DNA of 64,000 bases. It comes from SIG437 sp045648985 (GTDB lineage Bacteria > Bacillota > Clostridia > UBA1381 > UBA9506). How positions within the stretch are numbered: position 1 is the stretch's first letter; every line of letters starts with the position of its first letter. The stretch is taken from contig JAZROZ010000027.1 of assembly GCA_045648985.1 (NCBI GenBank), positions 81,590-145,589 of the forward strand. The letters are read 5' to 3'. The position numbers were made by a program, and so were the translations under genes. The notes beneath the pieces were generated by a model. The model did not search any database, had not been told where the DNA came from, and worked only from the letters and a program-made list of their open reading frames with translations. Shown in pieces: positions 25,705 to 34,369 of the stretch.

Positions 25705-27021
25705 ATGAAACAGTACATTGAAATTATCGATGTAATTGCAAGAGAAATCTTGGACTCAAGAGGTAATCCTACAGTAGAAGTTGAAGTATTCACAGAAGAC
25801 GGCTATGTTGGTCGTGCTTCAGTTCCGTCAGGTGCATCAACAGGTGCTTTCGAAGCAGTTGAGCTTCGTGACGGCGACAAATCAAGATACCTTGGTAAAG
25901 GTGTTAGCCAAGCAGTAGATAACGTTAACGGTGAAATTGCAGAAGCTATCATTGGTATGAACGTTTTAGACCAGATTGCTATCGACAAAACTATGATAGC
26001 TTTAGATGGTACACCAAACAAAGGCAGACTTGGTGCAAACGCAATCTTAGGTGTTTCACTTGCTTGTGCTAAAGCAGCATCAGAAGCTTTAGGCGTTAGC
26101 CTTTATAACTACATCGGCGGATGTAACACAAGAATTCTTCCTGTTCCGATGATGAACATCTTAAACGGTGGTAAACACGCAGACAACAGCGTTAACATTC
26201 AGGAATTTATGATTATGCCTGTTGGCGCTAAATCATTTAAGGAAGCTTTAAGAAACTGCGCTGAAGTATTCCACAACTTAAAGAGCGTATTAAAAGCAAA
26301 AGGCTATAGCACAGCTGTTGGTGACGAAGGCGGTTTTGCTCCTAACTTAAAGAGCGATGAAGAAGCTATCCAGGTTATCTTGGAAGCTGTTGAAAAAGCA
26401 GGCTTCAAGCCTGGCGACGATTTCAGAATCGCTATCGATGCTGCTGCTACAGAAATGTATGAAGAAGCTAAGAAAATCGGCAAAGATGGTTACTACTTCT
26501 GGAAGACAGATATCTTCAAGACAAGAGATGAAATGGTTGCTTACTGGGAAGATTTAGCTAACAAATACCCAATCATCTCATTAGAAGATGGTGTTGCTGA
26601 AGAAGACTGGGATGCTTGGAAAATCTTAACAGACAAGCTCGGCGACAAGATTCAGCTCGTTGGTGACGACCTCTTCGTTACAAACACAGAAAGATTAAAG
26701 AAAGGTATTGACCTTGGCGTTGCTAACTCAATCCTTATCAAAGTTAACCAGATTGGTAGCTTAACAGAAACATTAGAAGCTATTGAAATGGCTAACCGTG
26801 CAGGTTACACAGCTGTAACTTCACACAGAAGCGGTGAAACAGAAGATGCTACAATCGCTGACATCGCAGTTGCAACAAACTCAGGTCAGATTAAAACCGG
26901 AGCACCATCCAGAACAGACCGTGTTGCTAAGTACAACCAGTTATTAAGAATCGAAGAAGAACTCGGCGAATACGCACAGTATCCGGGCCTCGATGCATGG
27001 TTTAACTTAAAGAATAAATAA
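25705..27021 (+). CDS. eno: Enolase
   Basis: 438 residues. 'REILDSRGNPTVEVEVFTED', 'SVPSGASTGAFEAVELRDGD', the catalytic Lys loop 'ILIKVNQIGSLTET' and 'TSHRSGETEDATIADIAV' are diagnostic. Dehydrates 2-phosphoglycerate to phosphoenolpyruvate; it needs Mg and acts in the cytosol. Last gene of the operon, with a strong AGGAGG site and a biased, high-expression codon use. A palindrome with a modest T-run follows. Confidence 0.98.
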   Translation: MKQYIEIIDVIAREILDSRGNPTVEVEVFTEDGYVGRASVPSGASTGAFEAVELRDGDKSRYLGKGVSQAVDNVNGEIAEAIIGMNVLDQIAIDKTMIALDGTPNKGRLGANAILGVSLACAKAASEALGVSLYNYIGGCNTRILPVPMMNILNGGKHADNSVNIQEFMIMPVGAKSFKEALRNCAEVFHNLKSVLKAKGYSTAVGDEGGFAPNLKSDEEAIQVILEAVEKAGFKPGDDFRIAIDAAATEMYEEAKKIGKDGYYFWKTDIFKTRDEMVAYWEDLANKYPIISLEDGVAEEDWDAWKILTDKLGDKIQLVGDDLFVTNTERLKKGIDLGVANSILIKVNQIGSLTETLEAIEMANRAGYTAVTSHRSGETEDATIADIAVATNSGQIKTGAPSRTDRVAKYNQLLRIEEELGEYAQYPGLDAWFNLKNK

Positions 27022-27034
27022 GATTTAGATAGTT

Positions 27035-27065
27035 ATTCGCGTGCACAAATTTTGTGCACGCGAAT
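27035..27065 (+). terminator. Likely terminator of the glycolytic operon
   Basis: A 15-bp perfect stem (27035-27049 with 27051-27065, loop base 27050) followed by GTCTTTT. The T-run is short, so termination may be partial. Confidence 0.6.
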
Positions 27066-27066
27066 G

Positions 27067-27117
27067 TCTTTTAATCATATAAGGGTTAAAATTTTTAGCA
27101 TTTATATGATTAAAAGA
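27067..27117. promoter_or_regulatory. Perfect 16-bp inverted repeat abutting a ribosome site
   Basis: TCTTTTAATCATATAA (27067-27082) and TTATATGATTAAAAGA (27102-27117) around 19 bases. The right arm ends at the AAAGGAG site of the following GT2 gene, so folding in RNA could occlude it, or it could be a DNA operator. Confidence 0.55.
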
Positions 27118-27129
27118 AAGGAGCTTTTT

Positions 27130-27843
27130 ATGATATCTCTTATAATTCCCGCATACAACGAAGAAAAAAGAATAGAAAAAACATTAATTCATTTTTATAA
27201 GTATATGAAAAGTACCTTTTCGTCTTTTGAGATTATAGTAGTAGATGACGGAAGTGTTGATAACACATTAAGCATTTTGGAAAGCTTTAAAAAGGATATG
27301 CCAGAGCTCAGGCCTTTAACATATGAAAAAAATCGCGGGAAAGGCGGAGCGGTAAAGTATGGTGTAGAAAATGCGCTTGGCGATTATGTATTCTTTACTG
27401 ATGCCGATATGCCATATCCGATAGAAAGCGTTGGCTTAGCAGTTGACATATTCGAGAAAACAGGGACAGATGCCGTGCTTGGTAAAAGGCTTCATGTAGA
27501 TAACGATGCTAAATACCCATGGTACAGAACATTGGTTTCTAAGGCTTTTTCGCTTTTGGTCCGTATGGTTTTAAGAATACATACGACAGACACTCAATGC
27601 GGATTTAAAGGATTTAAGAAAGAAGCTGCTAAAACTATCTTTTCAAAGAATACCTTGTCAGGTTGGGGGTTTGATGTTGAGATTTTTTATATTGCCCATA
27701 AATATAATTTGAAGGTGCAGCGTATTGAAGTTGAGCTTTCCCATAATGATGATTCAAGACTTAACGTAGTAAGAGATAGTATAAATATTTTCAAGGACTT
27801 GATGAAAGTCAGAAAGAATAATAAAAACGGAATTTATGACTAA
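27130..27843 (+). CDS. Family 2 glycosyltransferase (DPM1-like)
   Basis: 237 residues from the ATG at 27130, chosen because AAAGGAG lies 6 bases before it; upstream in-frame codons lack such a site. GT-A features: 'ISLIIPAYNEEKRIEKTL', 'IIVVDDGSVDNT' and the acidic 'VFFTDADMPYP'. The C-terminal 'DTQCGFKGFKKEAAKTIF' and 'GWGFDVEIFYIAHK' are typical of dolichyl-phosphate-mannose-synthase-like enzymes. It has no membrane segment. It probably moves a sugar from a nucleotide donor to a polyprenyl phosphate; donor and acceptor are not determined. A single-gene unit between the glycolytic operon and a convergent amidohydrolase gene. Confidence 0.85.
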   Translation: MISLIIPAYNEEKRIEKTLIHFYKYMKSTFSSFEIIVVDDGSVDNTLSILESFKKDMPELRPLTYEKNRGKGGAVKYGVENALGDYVFFTDADMPYPIESVGLAVDIFEKTGTDAVLGKRLHVDNDAKYPWYRTLVSKAFSLLVRMVLRIHTTDTQCGFKGFKKEAAKTIFSKNTLSGWGFDVEIFYIAHKYNLKVQRIEVELSHNDDSRLNVVRDSINIFKDLMKVRKNNKNGIYD

Positions 27844-27891
27844 GCATATAGAAAGTGCAGTGGCTTTGCCACTGCACTTTCTATATGCTTA
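27841..27891. terminator. Bidirectional terminator overlapping both stop codons
   Basis: A 24-bp perfect stem (27841-27864 with 27868-27891) around a 3-base loop. It begins at the TAA of the GT2 gene and includes the last codons of the convergent amidohydrolase gene (stop at 27881-27883). Confidence 0.85.
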
Positions 27892-28672
27892 AGAGTTTTT
27901 TTGCATTTTTATAAAAAATCATTTCTTTAGCTTCATTATCAATATCAAGCAAATTTATATTTTCTACTGCTTTATCCATAGCATTCCACGGTGTGTCGGT
28001 TGCGAAAAGGATTTTGTCAGGTTTGTGAGCATTTATCTCTTTTTTGAAAATATCCATACCTTCGAATTCCGCAATACATGAGGTATCGATATATACATCT
28101 CTTCCTAAAACGTTTTCGATAAGTCTTTCGCCCATTGCATGTCCGCCCATATGTGCAAAACAAACCTTTTCGCCCTCAAACAACCCTAAAGTATTTGCGA
28201 TGCGCTCGGGAGTAGCGTGTACAGGTTCGGGAAGACCTACATCAAGCCCTGCATGAAAGAGAAGAATAAAACCTTTCTTTAAAATATATTCATAGATAGG
28301 CTGCATTCTTTTTTCATCAATAAAGAAGTCCTGATAATCAGGATGCAATTTGATTCCCTTTATATCACTATCTTTCAAGCGGTCAAGCTCCGATTTATAG
28401 TCAGGGTCATCAGGATGTATACTACCAAATGCCACGATATGCTCATTTTTATCGATTTCTAAGGCAAAGTTATTAACATTTTTAGTCTGTTTGGGGTTTG
28501 TCGCTATGTTTTGAACGACCGCTATATCTATCCCCGCTTTTTCCATATTATTTAAAGTATTTTCTAAAGTTCCGCAAGTATATGCAGGTATTTTGGCTCG
28601 TGTCGAGAGTGTATTAACAGCATTTTCTGCAATCTTGTCAGGAAATATATGAATGTGAAAATCTATTATCAT
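27881..28672 (-). CDS. Amidohydrolase (amidohydrolase-2 family)
   Basis: 263 residues, TIM-barrel metal hydrolase. The N-terminal metal pair 'DFHIHIF' (HxH), 'IKLHPDYQDF', the 'LFHAGLDVG' strand, 'CFAHMGGHAMGE' and the C-terminal Asp in 'ILFATDTPWN' are present and in order. Members include hydrolases and decarboxylases of aromatic and other acids; the substrate cannot be read here. It ends inside the terminator palindrome that it shares with the GT2 gene. glnN is 13 bp upstream on the same strand, so the two may be co-transcribed. Confidence 0.8.
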   Translation of the reverse strand: MIIDFHIHIFPDKIAENAVNTLSTRAKIPAYTCGTLENTLNNMEKAGIDIAVVQNIATNPKQTKNVNNFALEIDKNEHIVAFGSIHPDDPDYKSELDRLKDSDIKGIKLHPDYQDFFIDEKRMQPIYEYILKKGFILLFHAGLDVGLPEPVHATPERIANTLGLFEGEKVCFAHMGGHAMGERLIENVLGRDVYIDTSCIAEFEGMDIFKKEINAHKPDKILFATDTPWNAMDKAVENINLLDIDNEAKEMIFYKNAKKLLSI

Positions 28673-28685
28673 GTTACTTTAACCT

Positions 28686-30794
28686 CTATACGCTGTAGAT
28701 TAAGTCGCTATAAGTCGGAATTGGCCAGTATTTCTTATCAACAATCGACTCAAGCTTGTCTGCATATGTTCTTACAGAAAGCATAGCACTTGCAATATTA
28801 TCACGCACAAATTCAGCCTGAGAAACAAAATCTTCTGTCGCAATCTCTGCTTTTTCAACTGCAAGTTCAAGCTTTTCAATGGTTTCTGCAAGGGACTGGA
28901 GATTTCCGCTGACCTCCACCAATAGATTTTTAGTAACAGGAGATTTAACACCTGCTTTTTCAATATTCATATAGGCTTCAGCTAATCGGTTTGAATATTT
29001 AATGCAAGCAGGAATAATTTGTCTGTTACACATATCTAAGAGCGTCTTTGCCTCAATAGTTACAATTTTAATGTATTTTTCAAGCTTGATTTCATATCTT
29101 GAAGTAAGCTCTGCGCGGGTATAAACCTGATGTCTTTCAAACATTTCAATAGATTTTTCAAATATGAAAGCCTTATATGAATCGACAGAGTTATTAATGT
29201 TTGGAAGTCCTCTCATTTCAGCTTCTTTTACCCATTCATCACTATATCCGTTGCCGTTGAAGATAACACGTTTATGCTTTTTAACGGTTTCCTTTAAAAG
29301 AAGCTTAAGTTCAGCCTTAAAATCATCAGCTTTTTCGAGTCTGTCTGCCATTTCCATTAAGGAATCTGCAACTATTGTATTTAAAACGGTGTTTGGTCCT
29401 GCGATTGATGCAGAAGACGGCACCATTCTGAACTCAAACTTATTTCCCGTAAACGCAAAAGGGGATGTTCTGTTTCTGTCTGTTGTGTCTAAAGAGAAAT
29501 GCGGAAGTGTCGTAACACCAATATCAAGCACACCACCTGTGCGGTGGTCAGGCTTTTTGCCTGTTTCAATCTCTTCTAAAATATCTGTAAGCTCATCGCC
29601 TAAAAAGATTGAAACAATAGCAGGCGGAGCTTCTAATGCCCCGAGTCTATGGTCATTTCCTGCATTTGCAGCAGATGCACGGATGAGCTCTGCATTTTCA
29701 TCAATAGCCTTTATAACTGCACATAAGAATAACAAAAACTGTGCATTCTCGCTTGGCGTTTTTCCGGGATTAAAGAGGTTAACACCTTCTGATGTCGTCA
29801 GTGACCAGTTATCATGCTTACCTGAGCCATTCATGCCGTTAAAGGGTTTTTCATGAAGCAAACATGAAAGGCCATGGCGGTCTGCAATCTTTTTCATAAA
29901 TTCCATGGTAATCTGGTTGTGGTCAGCTGCTATATTTACTGTATTGTAAATAGGTGCAAGCTCATGCTGAGCAGGTGCGGCTTCGTTGTGTTCTGTTTTG
30001 GCAGATACGCCAACTTTCCAGAGTGCGTAGTCGAGCTCTTTCATAAATGCAGAAACTCTTTCCTTGATTGCACCAAAATAGTGGTCATCCATCTCCTGAG
30101 TTTTAGGCGGTTTTGCACCAATTAAGGTTCTACCTGTGAACACCAAATCGGCACGTTTTTTAAACATTTCCTTATCTACTAAGAAATATTCCTGCTCTGC
30201 ACCGCAGGAAACAGAAACGTTAGTCGATTTATTATCACCAAACAGACGCAAAATCCTCAGTGCCTGTTTTGAAATTGCCTGAACAGAACGAAGAAGCGGA
30301 GTTTTTTTATCAAGTGCCTCACCGTTATACGAACAAAATGCAGTAGGGATACAAAGTGTTTTTCCTGACAAATCTTCTTTTAAGAATGCAGGGGACGTAC
30401 AATCCCACGCAGTATAGCCACGTGCTTCAAATGTTGCACGAAGTCCTCCTGATGGAAAGCTTGACGCATCAGGTTCGCCCTTAACAAGTTCTTTTCCTGA
30501 AAATTCTGCGATTGCCGCCTCGCCTGTTTTATCTATACTTAAAAAAGAATCGTGCTTTTCGGCGGTGAAACCATTTAGGGGCTGAAACCAGTGTGTATAA
30601 TGAGTAGCACCGTTTTCTATTGCCCAGTTTTTCATTGCGTCTGCAACAACCTCTGCAATATGCGTATCAAGGGGAGTCCCGTTTGAGATGGTCTCCTTTA
30701 ATGTTTTATATATATCCTTAGGCAGTCTGTTTTTCATAACTTTGTCATTAAAAACATAGCTGCCGAAGCAATCTGTGAATTTTTTGTGTTCCAT
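28686..30794 (-). CDS. glnN: Glutamine synthetase type III
   Basis: 702 residues from the ATG at 30794 (MEHKKFTDCFGSYVFNDKVM), preceded by an AGAGG site; a longer in-frame reading to 30866 would run into the promoter. The size and motifs ('PTAFCSYNGEALDKKTPLL', 'CGAEQEYFLVDK', 'AEHNEAAPAQHELAPIYN'-type region, 'KPFNGMNGSGKHDNWSL' and 'NEFRMVPSS'-type end) fit GSIII, found in Bacteroidetes, cyanobacteria and many Clostridia. It makes glutamine from glutamate, ammonia and ATP as a dodecamer. It has a near-consensus promoter at 30838-30866 and diverges from the spoIIIA operon. Confidence 0.93.
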   Translation of the reverse strand: MEHKKFTDCFGSYVFNDKVMKNRLPKDIYKTLKETISNGTPLDTHIAEVVADAMKNWAIENGATHYTHWFQPLNGFTAEKHDSFLSIDKTGEAAIAEFSGKELVKGEPDASSFPSGGLRATFEARGYTAWDCTSPAFLKEDLSGKTLCIPTAFCSYNGEALDKKTPLLRSVQAISKQALRILRLFGDNKSTNVSVSCGAEQEYFLVDKEMFKKRADLVFTGRTLIGAKPPKTQEMDDHYFGAIKERVSAFMKELDYALWKVGVSAKTEHNEAAPAQHELAPIYNTVNIAADHNQITMEFMKKIADRHGLSCLLHEKPFNGMNGSGKHDNWSLTTSEGVNLFNPGKTPSENAQFLLFLCAVIKAIDENAELIRASAANAGNDHRLGALEAPPAIVSIFLGDELTDILEEIETGKKPDHRTGGVLDIGVTTLPHFSLDTTDRNRTSPFAFTGNKFEFRMVPSSASIAGPNTVLNTIVADSLMEMADRLEKADDFKAELKLLLKETVKKHKRVIFNGNGYSDEWVKEAEMRGLPNINNSVDSYKAFIFEKSIEMFERHQVYTRAELTSRYEIKLEKYIKIVTIEAKTLLDMCNRQIIPACIKYSNRLAEAYMNIEKAGVKSPVTKNLLVEVSGNLQSLAETIEKLELAVEKAEIATEDFVSQAEFVRDNIASAMLSVRTYADKLESIVDKKYWPIPTYSDLIYSV

Positions 30795-30837
30795 ATCTGT
30801 ACCTCTTTCCTGTAAAATTTCGAAAGGCTTTAGGGAT

Positions 30838-30866
30838 TTTATAACATAAAATCCTATACGTGTCAA
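30838..30866 (-). promoter_or_regulatory. Sigma-A promoter of glnN
   Basis: Minus strand: TTGACA (30861-30866), 17-bp spacer, TATAAA (30838-30843). About 44 bp upstream of the chosen start. Confidence 0.85.
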
Positions 30867-30983
30867 TTATAACACAAAGCATGGCTAATTACAATTTTAA
30901 ATTAAAAATATTTTACATATTTACGCAAATTTGTTCTAAAGACGGACGTGCCTTAATATTATAAATAAAAAGGAGAGCAGCAT

Positions 30984-31856
30984 ATGACAAATACGGAAGA
31001 TAAAATAAAAAAAGAGATTTTAAAAAATATGCCGAAGAAAATAGCAAGGCTTTTGGAAATACAGGAGTTTAAAGACCTGCGTGAAGTGAGATTCCGCACA
31101 GGACAAAAAACAATGCTATATTACGGAAACGCCATATTATCAATCGGAAACCGTTTGACTATGCAGGAAGTTATGGAAATCTTTGAGAGCTTTTGCAAAA
31201 GCTCTGTCTACGCTTATTTAAACGAGATTAAAAGCGGATTTATAACTCTTCGTGGCGGTCATCGCGTTGGAATATGCGGAGAGTGTACTGTAGAAAATGG
31301 TGAGATAACTAATATACATAACATTTCAGGACTAAACATCAGGATCGCCAAAGAATATGTGGGGTGTGCTACGGGGCTTATTTCGCACATAAAGGGCAAA
31401 AATGCAATAATAATTGCTCCGCCTGCCTGTGGCAAAACAACAATGCTTCGTGATATTGCAAGGTGCTTTTCCCACACAATGAAAGTAACGGTGATTGACG
31501 AAAGGGATGAGATTTGCTCTCTGTGTGATGGAGTCCCGCAATTTAACGTCGGCAGGCAGACTGATGTTTTGTCAAAAGCACCAAAAGTACTTGGAATGAC
31601 TATAGCACTTCGCTCTCTTTCGCCTGATTTGATAATAACAGATGAAGTCGGCACAAAAGAAGATATATCTGCCATAGAACAGGTGCTTGGTGCAGGGTGT
31701 AAAATCATAACAAGCATACATGGATATAACGTAAAAACAATAAAAGAATCAAAGGGAAGACTTTTGTCACTTTTTGATGTTGCGATAGAGTTAAAAAAAG
31801 AAAACGGAAGACCACAGATATCAAATATTATAGAAATGGGGAAAACATATGATTAA
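30984..31856 (+). CDS. spoIIIAA: Stage III sporulation protein AA
   Basis: 290 residues. An AAA/secretion-type ATPase: Walker A 'IAPPACGKTTMLRDIARC' (about residue 145) and Walker B region 'PDLIITDEVGTKED'. In B. subtilis it is the ATPase of the mother-cell feeding-tube complex (SpoIIIA-SpoIIQ) that supports forespore gene expression. First gene of a complete spoIIIA operon. No sigma-A box is evident; sigma-E control is known from the family but I could not place a firm sigma-E site. It overlaps spoIIIAB by 8 bp. Confidence 0.97.
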   Translation: MTNTEDKIKKEILKNMPKKIARLLEIQEFKDLREVRFRTGQKTMLYYGNAILSIGNRLTMQEVMEIFESFCKSSVYAYLNEIKSGFITLRGGHRVGICGECTVENGEITNIHNISGLNIRIAKEYVGCATGLISHIKGKNAIIIAPPACGKTTMLRDIARCFSHTMKVTVIDERDEICSLCDGVPQFNVGRQTDVLSKAPKVLGMTIALRSLSPDLIITDEVGTKEDISAIEQVLGAGCKIITSIHGYNVKTIKESKGRLLSLFDVAIELKKENGRPQISNIIEMGKTYD

Positions 31857-32352
31857 GATTTTGGGGATAATACTTGTATTTATAGCGTGCTTTGGACTTT
31901 CGCAAAAAAGAATTATAAAACAAAAAAAGTCAAGCGTAGAGATTCGTTCTTTAATATCAGGGCTAAAGGAGATTGCTGATAATATTTCTTTTTTTAATAA
32001 GCCGCTTCCTGAAATAATCAGCTCTGTAACAGAGCACAATGGCAATGTTTTCTTTTCGAAAATTTGTGATATTCTTTCCCATGATGAAAAAATCAGAGTG
32101 GAAAAGGCATGGGAAAAAGCGCTGCTGGGTGACGAACTTGACATATGCAAAAGTGCTAAGGAACCCTTGCTGACACTCGGCAAGACGATAGGCAAGCAAA
32201 CGGCACAAAAAGAAGAAGAAAATATCGGCATATGCATAGGAAAGCTTACTGATATTTTAGAAGAGGAAGAGAGACTTTCTGCGAAAAATACAAAAATGAT
32301 TCAGAGTCTTGGAGTTTTGTCAGGCCTTATGATTGTTATTCTGTTTATATAA
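31849..32352 (+). CDS. spoIIIAB: Stage III sporulation protein AB
   Basis: 167 residues. One membrane helix at each end (about 2-17 and 150-167) with a cytoplasmic/helical middle, as in SpoIIIAB, a GspF-like component. Motifs such as 'EIRSLISGLKEIADNISFFNKPLPEI' and 'TAQKEEENIGICIGKLTDIL' fit the family. It overlaps spoIIIAA by 8 bp. Its stop codon is the left edge of a 277-bp inverted-repeat element that separates it from spoIIIAC. Confidence 0.93.
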   Translation: MIKILGIILVFIACFGLSQKRIIKQKKSSVEIRSLISGLKEIADNISFFNKPLPEIISSVTEHNGNVFFSKICDILSHDEKIRVEKAWEKALLGDELDICKSAKEPLLTLGKTIGKQTAQKEEENIGICIGKLTDILEEEERLSAKNTKMIQSLGVLSGLMIVILFI

Positions 32353-32626
32353 CCGAAAGAGAGTAATTCGAACCCGCCTAAAACGGCGAAATTTTGGCAT
32401 CTTTCGGGTTATCATCTTCGCAAGGCACGAAGCATTGCTTCATCTTCTGCACCAAAATCTGATCAAAATTTCGTTTGTTTTAGATCGATAGAATTTTTAA
32501 AGTGCAGATTTTTGATTGCGAAAGGCAAAAACGCAGGTAATCCTGACGGATTACCGGGTATTTTAACACATCGAAAGCGAAAATCTGCCTCTAAAAATCG
32601 GAGTTCGGATTATTCTCTTTCGGTTA
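32350..32626. mobile_element. 277-bp inverted-repeat (MITE-like) element inside the spoIIIA operon
   Basis: Ends are terminal inverted repeats matching at 23 of 26 positions (32350-32375 with the reverse complement of 32601-32626; core TAACCGAAAGAGA). Inside are two further stem-loops: CTAAAAC...CGAAATTTTG pairs with CAAAATTTCG...GTTTTAG (about 32378-32484), and a second arm (AATTTTT...GCAGATTTT with AAAATCTGC...AAAAAT, about 32492-32599) whose tip is GGTAATCC-TGAC-GGATTACC. The whole can fold as a Y-shaped structure. No reading frame of note; no transposase. It lies between spoIIIAB and spoIIIAC, so it must be read through in the operon transcript. Confidence 0.7.
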
Positions 32627-32642
32627 GGCATGGAGGAACGAA

Positions 32643-32837
32643 ATGGGAGTAGAACTTATTTTTAAAATAGCGGCGATAGGAATTGTAGTGAGTGTGTTAA
32701 ATCAGGTTTTGGTGCGTGCGGGCAGAGAAGAACAGGCGATGCTCACAACCTTAGCAGGCCTCATTGTCGTATTACTTATAATCGTCAACGAGATAAGCTA
32801 TCTCTTTGAAACAATCAAAAATGTGTTTGGTTTGTAG
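32643..32837 (+). CDS. spoIIIAC: Stage III sporulation protein AC
   Basis: 64 residues, two membrane helices (about 6-24 and 34-56), family start 'MGVELIFKIAAIGIVVSVLN' and 'VRAGREEQAMLTTLAG'. A small integral membrane component of the feeding tube. GGAGG precedes the ATG by about 6 bases, just outside the inverted-repeat element. Confidence 0.93.
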   Translation: MGVELIFKIAAIGIVVSVLNQVLVRAGREEQAMLTTLAGLIVVLLIIVNEISYLFETIKNVFGL

Positions 32838-32864
32838 TATTCATCGGAAAGGATTACAGAAGAT

Positions 32865-33248
32865 ATGGACATTTTTAAAATTACAGCGGTAGCGGTGGTT
32901 GGAGCAGTATTTTCACTCATTTTAAAGGAGTACAAGCCGTCTTTTGCCATTTGTATCGGGATAATCTGTGCCTTGATTATTTTTGTGGAGATACTGCAGA
33001 GAATAAATTACATTTTTACAACACTTTCCTTGATAGCGGGGAAGTTAAGCTTTAGTAACGAATATATGGAAACTATCATAAAAATCACAGGTGTATCCTA
33101 TATAGCGCGCTTTGGCACGGAGATTTGCCGTGATGCAGGAAGCGGCGCAGTTGCAACTAATGTGGAAATTGCGGGAAAGATTATCATAGTAATACTGAGT
33201 TTGCCTGTGCTCGTATCGGTTGTTAATCTTCTTTTGGGATTATTATGA
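32865..33248 (+). CDS. spoIIIAD: Stage III sporulation protein AD
   Basis: 127 residues with four hydrophobic helices. It contains 'ITGVSYIARFGTEICRDAG', characteristic of SpoIIIAD, and starts 'MDIFKITAVAVVGAVFSLIL'. Integral membrane component of the SpoIIIA complex. It overlaps spoIIIAE by 4 bp. Confidence 0.93.
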   Translation: MDIFKITAVAVVGAVFSLILKEYKPSFAICIGIICALIIFVEILQRINYIFTTLSLIAGKLSFSNEYMETIIKITGVSYIARFGTEICRDAGSGAVATNVEIAGKIIIVILSLPVLVSVVNLLLGLL

Positions 33249-34366
33249 AAACGCGGTGGGCAGCGCCCATCAGAATTTGTCTTTTTGTTATAGTTATCTT
33301 TATTACAAGTTCCTTTTCGGCTACCGCTCAGTCAATAAATGAGGACATTTTAAAAGGTGTAGCCGATACGATAGATTTATCGGGAACAAACTTTGATTTT
33401 TATGATGAAGCACACAAAATCGTGACAGGAAAAAGCTCTTTTGATGCAAACAATATTTTCTCGGAGATAATTAATCTGCTTTTTTCTGAGATAAAAGAAA
33501 ATCTACATTTACTAACAAAGGTAGCGGCGCTTTGCATCATATCGGGTATGCTTGGTGTTATCGTGGGCGAAGATGCATCACAGGTGTGTTTTCTTGCGTG
33601 TCTTATACTGATTACAACAATGTCCGTTACTGTTTTGAAAAACGTCATTGGTACGGCTGAGGTGGCAATAGACAATCTTATGATTTTCGTGCAATCACTT
33701 CTGCCTGCAATAAGTGCTCTTGGGTTGGGCTCAAATATGACGTCTGCTATCAGCTTTCATCCGTCGCTTTTTATATCAATACAGATTATAATATTTGCCT
33801 GCAGACAGTGGTTTTTGCCTATGACACTTTTTATTTCGGTGCTGTCTGTAATAAACAGTATGACATCGCATTTTCATATTACGAAGCTTTTAGAAACCTG
33901 CCGTCTTTTCATAAAATGGGGGCTTGGCATTTTAATGACCATTTATATCGCATTTTTGGGAATTTGCGGTTTTGGTCAGGCAGTGCAGGCAGGAGCAGTT
34001 TCAAAAACTGTAAAATATGCAATATGTAATTTCATACCAATGGTTGGCGGTGTGCTTTCAGAGTCGGCAGAGTCCGTTCTCTCGGGACTTTATCTTATAA
34101 AAAACGCAGTGGGAATAGCAGGGATTTTAGCGATTTTAGCAATAGTCATAGGACCGCTTTTTAACGTTTTGGCAACGTCAATTATTTTCAGGCTTGCCGC
34201 AAGCATTTGTGAGCCGGCAGCAGACAAGAGGGTTACAAAGGTAATATCAGACTTAGCAGGAAACGTATCGCTTGTTTTTTCAATTTTATTAATGATTTGC
34301 GTGATGTTTATAATAAGTATAGCGATGCTTTTGACACTTTCAAGCATACCAATTATGATGAGGTAA
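33245..34366 (+). CDS. spoIIIAE: Stage III sporulation protein AE
   Basis: 373 residues. An N-terminal signal-like helix is followed by an extracellular stretch (about 25-90) and a polytopic C-terminal part of about 7 helices, as in SpoIIIAE. 'GSNMTSAISFHPSLF' and 'ICNFIPMVGGVLSESAESVL' are family motifs. Integral membrane protein of the mother-cell half of the channel. Confidence 0.95.
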   Translation: MKTRWAAPIRICLFVIVIFITSSFSATAQSINEDILKGVADTIDLSGTNFDFYDEAHKIVTGKSSFDANNIFSEIINLLFSEIKENLHLLTKVAALCIISGMLGVIVGEDASQVCFLACLILITTMSVTVLKNVIGTAEVAIDNLMIFVQSLLPAISALGLGSNMTSAISFHPSLFISIQIIIFACRQWFLPMTLFISVLSVINSMTSHFHITKLLETCRLFIKWGLGILMTIYIAFLGICGFGQAVQAGAVSKTVKYAICNFIPMVGGVLSESAESVLSGLYLIKNAVGIAGILAILAIVIGPLFNVLATSIIFRLAASICEPAADKRVTKVISDLAGNVSLVFSILLMICVMFIISIAMLLTLSSIPIMMR

Positions 34367-34369
34367 ATT

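Noticed and set aside
29164..29856. 230-codon open frame on the plus strand opposite glnN
   Set aside because: It lies wholly antisense to glutamine synthetase III, has no ribosome site and no family features; it is a codon-bias shadow.
30880..30983. A sigma-E promoter for the spoIIIA operon
   Set aside because: Sigma-E control is expected from B. subtilis, but no clear -35/-10 pair at proper spacing could be picked by eye, so none is listed.
32366..32376. TTCGAACCC-like sequence reminiscent of a tRNA T-loop
   Set aside because: No acceptor, D or anticodon stem fits around it; it belongs to the terminal repeat of the element at 32350-32626.
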